From: Mesorhizobium sp. C432A
Lineage (GTDB): Bacteria; Pseudomonadota; Alphaproteobacteria; Rhizobiales; Rhizobiaceae
Reading direction: 5' to 3'
DNA: 64,000 nucleotides
Assembly (NCBI RefSeq): GCF_030323145.1
Contig: NZ_CP100470.1
Span: 682,001-746,000, forward strand
Shown: one piece after another, positions 61,037-64,000 of the stretch
Numbering within the stretch: position 1 is the first letter of the stretch
Layout: every line of letters starts with the position of its first letter
Program-made: the position numbers and the translations under genes
The notes under the pieces: model-generated
Seen by the model: only the letters and a program-made list of their open reading frames with translations
Database searches by the model: none
What the model was told of the DNA's origin: nothing

Positions 61037-62518
61037 ATGGCCAAGATCACACTACGCAACGAGATCCGCTTCATCCTCAATGGCAGGGATGTCGCGCTGT
61101 CGTCGGTGGCGCCCGACGCGACCTTGCTCGACTGGCTGCGGCTCGACCGCTCGCTGCGCGGCACCAAGGAAGGCTGCGCCGAGGGCGATTGCGGCGCCTG
61201 CACGGTCCTGGTCGGAAAATTGTCCGCCGGCAAGCTGGTTTATGAAAGCGTCAACGCCTGCATCCGTTTCCTCGGTTCGCTCGACGGCACCCATGTCGTC
61301 ACCGTCGAGCATCTGCGCGGCGCGCCTGGCCAATTGCATCCGGTGCAGCAGGCGATGGTCGATTTCCACGCTTCGCAATGCGGCTTCTGCACGCCGGGCT
61401 TCGTCATGTCGCTCTACGGCCTGTGGATGAAGTCGCCGGACCCGTCGAATGCGGCGATCGAGAAGGCCTTGCAAGGCAATCTTTGCCGCTGCACCGGCTA
61501 TGAGGCAATCATGCGCGCCGCGCGTGCCATCTCCAGCTACGGCAAGGCGGCGAAGGATCCGCTGGCGGCCGAGCGCAAGGCGATCACCGCCAAGCTCGAG
61601 GCTATGCATGACGGTGCCCGCGTCGAAATCGGCGCCGGCAAGCAGCGGCTGGTTGTGCCGGCTGACGTCGACGATTTCGCCGCTGTACTGGACAAGGAGC
61701 CCGGCGCCACTGTTGTCGCCGGCTCGACCGACGTCGGCCTATGGGTCACCAAGCACATGCGCGACATCTCACCGGTAGTCTTCATCGGCAATCTCGAGGG
61801 GCTGTGCGCGATCTCCGAAGACAATGACGTCATCACCATCGGCGCCGGCGTCACCTACACCGACGCCTTCGCGACACTGGCCAAGCGCATCCCCGCGCTC
61901 GGGCCATTGTTCGACCGCATCGGCGGCGAACAGGTACGAAACATGGGCACCATCGGCGGCAACATCGCCAATGGCTCGCCGATCGGCGACACGCCGCCGC
62001 CCCTGATCGCGCTTGGTGCGCAACTGACGCTGCGCCGCGGCAAGAAGCGGCGCACCATCGCGCTCGAGGATTTCTTCATCGCCTATGGCAAGCAGGACCG
62101 GCAGCCAGGCGAATTCGTCGAGGCCGTGCACGTTCCCGTGCCGGCCAAGGGCACGAAGTTTGCCGTCTACAAGATCACCAAGCGCCGCGACGAGGACATC
62201 ACCGCAGCCCTTGGCGCCTTTTTCCTCGACCTGGCCAAGGACGGAACCGTGGCCGATATATGCATCGCCTATGGCGGCATGGCGGCCACCCCGAAGCGGG
62301 CTTTCGGTGTCGAAAAAGCGCTGCTCGGCAAGCCGTGGACGGAGACAACGGTGGAAGCGGCCATGGCTGAATATGCCGGCGATTTCACCCCGCTGACCGA
62401 TATGCGGGCATCGGCCGAATACCGGGCGCTGGCGGCCAGGAACCTGCTGCTGCGCTTTTTTGCCGAAACCAGCGGCAGCAAGGCGCCGTTCCAGGTGTCC
62501 CGCAACGAGGCGGCCTGA
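61037..62518 (+). CDS. xdhA: xanthine dehydrogenase, small subunit (2Fe-2S, FAD)
   Basis: 493 aa. First cluster EGCAEGDCGACTV (C47, C52, C55) with C75, second cluster SQCGFCTPGFVM and NLCRCTGYEA (about 115-155); FAD domain with VVAGSTDVGLWVT (about 230) and RNMGTIGGNIANGSPIGDTPP (about 300; written as MGTIGGNIANGSPIGD). It hands electrons from the Mo subunit to NAD. The stop overlaps the start of xdhB (TGATG). Confidence 0.96.
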   Translation: MAKITLRNEIRFILNGRDVALSSVAPDATLLDWLRLDRSLRGTKEGCAEGDCGACTVLVGKLSAGKLVYESVNACIRFLGSLDGTHVVTVEHLRGAPGQLHPVQQAMVDFHASQCGFCTPGFVMSLYGLWMKSPDPSNAAIEKALQGNLCRCTGYEAIMRAARAISSYGKAAKDPLAAERKAITAKLEAMHDGARVEIGAGKQRLVVPADVDDFAAVLDKEPGATVVAGSTDVGLWVTKHMRDISPVVFIGNLEGLCAISEDNDVITIGAGVTYTDAFATLAKRIPALGPLFDRIGGEQVRNMGTIGGNIANGSPIGDTPPPLIALGAQLTLRRGKKRRTIALEDFFIAYGKQDRQPGEFVEAVHVPVPAKGTKFAVYKITKRRDEDITAALGAFFLDLAKDGTVADICIAYGGMAATPKRAFGVEKALLGKPWTETTVEAAMAEYAGDFTPLTDMRASAEYRALAARNLLLRFFAETSGSKAPFQVSRNEAA

Positions 62519-64000
62519 TGAACAAGCACGCCTCTCCAGATCTCAAGGCGCAGAAGATTTCCGGTGGCGTCGCCGCCGACCAGCGCCACGATTCCGCGCA
62601 CAAGCATGTCAGCGGCAGCGCGGTCTATATCGACGATATGCCGGAACCGGCGGGCATGCTGCATGGCTGCCTCGGCCTGTCCACGGCGACGCATGCGACG
62701 ATCAGCAAAATGGATCTGTCGGCGGTGCGCGCGGCGCCGGGCGTCGTCGATGTGCTGACGGCCAAGGACGTTCCGGGCGAAAATGACATTTCGCCGACCG
62801 GTCGACACGACGAGCCGGTGCTGGCCGACGACAAGGTGCAGTTTTATGGTCAGCCGATCTTCTGCGTTATTGCCAAGACGCGCGAACAGGCGCGCCGCGC
62901 CACCCGGCTGGCCAAGGTCGAATACAGTCCATTGCCTTTCGTCACCGACATTGGCGACCTCGACCCCCGCAAGGACAAGCTGGTCACGCCGCCACTGACC
63001 TTGAAGCGCGGCGATGCCGCCGCCGCGATCAAGGCGGCGCCGCGCCGGCTGAAGGGCAAGATGCGCATTGGCGGCCAGGAGCATTTCTATCTGGAAGGCC
63101 ATATCGCCGTGGCCATTCCCGGCGAGGACCAGGACGTCACCATCTATTCCTCGACCCAGCATCCGAGCGAAGTGCAGCATATGGTCAGCCATGCGCTGGG
63201 CGTGCCGAGCAACGCCATCACAGTGGAAATCCGCCGCATGGGTGGCGGCTTCGGCGGGAAGGAGACGCAAGGCAACCAGTTTGCGGCATTGGCTGCGATC
63301 GCCGCCAAGAAACACCATCGCGCGGTAAAAATCCGGCCCGACCGCGACGACGACATGATCGCCACCGGCAAGCGCCATGATTTCCTTGTCGACTACGACG
63401 TTGGCTTCGACGACGACGGCAACATTTTAGGCGTCGATTTCATGTTCGCGGCGCGTTGCGGCTTTTCCTCGGACCTGTCCGGACCGGTCACCGACCGCGC
63501 GCTGTTCCATTGCGACAACACCTATTTCTGGCCGGCGGTGCATGCGCAATCGGCGCCGCTTTACACCAACACCGTGTCGAACACGGCGTTTCGCGGCTTC
63601 GGCGGCCCGCAGGGCATGGTCGGCGCCGAACGGGTCATCGACGAGGTTGCCTTTGCCGTCGGCAAGGACCCGCTCGAAATCCGCAAGCAGAATTTTTATG
63701 GCACCAGTGGTGATAAAGACGGGGGCCGCAACGTCACCCCTTATCACCAGACGGTCGAGGACAACATCATCCACCGCATCGTCGCCGAGCTGGAGGCGAG
63801 CGCCGACTATGCGGGGCGCCGCCGCATCATCCAGGCCTTCAACGCCAACAGCCGCTTCATCAAGCGCGGCCTGGCGCTGACGCCGGTCAAATTCGGCATC
63901 TCTTTCACAGCCACCCACTACAACCAGGCCGGCGCGCTGGTGCATGTCTACACAGACGGTTCGGTGCATCTGAATCACGGCGGCACCGAGATGGGGCAAG
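62518..64000 (+). CDS. xdhB: xanthine dehydrogenase, large Mo subunit (partial, cut by right edge)
   Basis: The frame is open from ATG 62518 to the end of the window (494 codons of about 780). HVSGSAVYIDDMPEPAG at the start, QEHFYLEGHIA (about 187), MGGGFGGKETQ (about 240-250) and FRGFGGPQGMVGAE (about 358) are molybdopterin-binding motifs. It oxidises hypoxanthine and xanthine to urate with XdhA. xdhC, the cofactor-inserting gene, would be expected next. Confidence 0.96.
   Translation, partial: MNKHASPDLKAQKISGGVAADQRHDSAHKHVSGSAVYIDDMPEPAGMLHGCLGLSTATHATISKMDLSAVRAAPGVVDVLTAKDVPGENDISPTGRHDEPVLADDKVQFYGQPIFCVIAKTREQARRATRLAKVEYSPLPFVTDIGDLDPRKDKLVTPPLTLKRGDAAAAIKAAPRRLKGKMRIGGQEHFYLEGHIAVAIPGEDQDVTIYSSTQHPSEVQHMVSHALGVPSNAITVEIRRMGGGFGGKETQGNQFAALAAIAAKKHHRAVKIRPDRDDDMIATGKRHDFLVDYDVGFDDDGNILGVDFMFAARCGFSSDLSGPVTDRALFHCDNTYFWPAVHAQSAPLYTNTVSNTAFRGFGGPQGMVGAERVIDEVAFAVGKDPLEIRKQNFYGTSGDKDGGRNVTPYHQTVEDNIIHRIVAELEASADYAGRRRIIQAFNANSRFIKRGLALTPVKFGISFTATHYNQAGALVHVYTDGSVHLNHGGTEMGQ

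Overview
The window looks like chromosome of an alphaproteobacterium close to Mesorhizobium (Hyphomicrobiales). Grounds: high GC throughout, an aglR/aglEFGAK alpha-glucoside locus and xylA/xylB of rhizobial type, three tandem DUF680-type small secreted proteins (a family I know mainly from Mesorhizobium), and GC-rich intergenic mosaic hairpin elements typical of rhizobia. No rRNA, tRNA, CRISPR, insertion sequence or prophage was seen. The identification is inferred from gene content, not from a marker gene.

Layout. 1-3.7 kb (-): two exported proteins, a DUF11-type repeat protein cut by the left edge and a beta-propeller-like protein, sharing a Cys-Cys module. 4.2-6.6 kb (+): an orphan peptide-type solute-binding protein coupled to an ATP-grasp-like protein. 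6.6-7.6 kb (-): a hormone-sensitive-lipase-type hydrolase. 7.7-15.5 kb: a carnitine-type cluster. On the minus strand, in transcription order, lie a beta-keto-acid cleavage enzyme (CdhC-like), an HD-domain protein resembling the diiron oxygenases PhnZ/TmpB, L-carnitine dehydrogenase, acyl-CoA dehydrogenase, ADP-forming acyl-CoA synthetase and enoyl-CoA hydratase. A GlxA/CdhR-like regulator is divergent. 15.9-19.4 kb: xylA, a SnoaL-like gene and xylB. 19.5-26.2 kb: a TTC38-like TPR protein, LysE exporter, L,D-transpeptidase, PPi-type phosphofructokinase with a coupled MBL hydrolase, a degP remnant, and a sulfite-oxidase-like Mo protein with a coupled flavin reductase.

26.2-31.5 kb (-): an accessory operon of a PqqD-like protein, an HprK-like kinase, three family-2 glycosyltransferases and a frameshifted nucleotidyltransferase. 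This is the most system-like uncharacterised block. 31.7-34.1 kb (-): gbcB/gbcA (glycine betaine demethylation) preceded by a convincing cobalamin riboswitch, with two palindromic operators further upstream. 34.9-35.7 kb (+): three DUF680-type genes ending in a bidirectional terminator. 35.7-43.8 kb: aglK, aglA, aglG, aglF, aglE (-) and divergent aglR (+), with two matching palindromic operators. 43.9-45.3 kb: an FAD oxidoreductase. 45.3-48.0 kb (-): an overlapping ECF sigma / anti-sigma / exported subtilase operon. 48.2-56.3 kb (-): a phosphodiesterase-like enzyme, a complete oligopeptide-type ABC transporter and a CocE-type hydrolase. 56.5-57.1 kb (+): a BrnT/BrnA toxin-antitoxin pair. 57.1-64.0 kb: purine catabolism (deaminase, allA, allE, puuE-uraD fusion on -; hiuH, xdhA, xdhB on +, the last cut by the right edge).

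Functional theme. Much of the window is catabolic and suits a soil or rhizosphere life. Carnitine (and probably gamma-butyrobetaine or crotonobetaine) would be converted to glycine betaine, which GbcAB demethylates. Xylose and alpha-glucosides feed central metabolism. Purines are degraded through urate and allantoin to glyoxylate. Most operons use tight stop/start overlaps (TGATG, ATGA, GTGA), which helped to decide start codons and exposed the frameshift at 27.57 kb.
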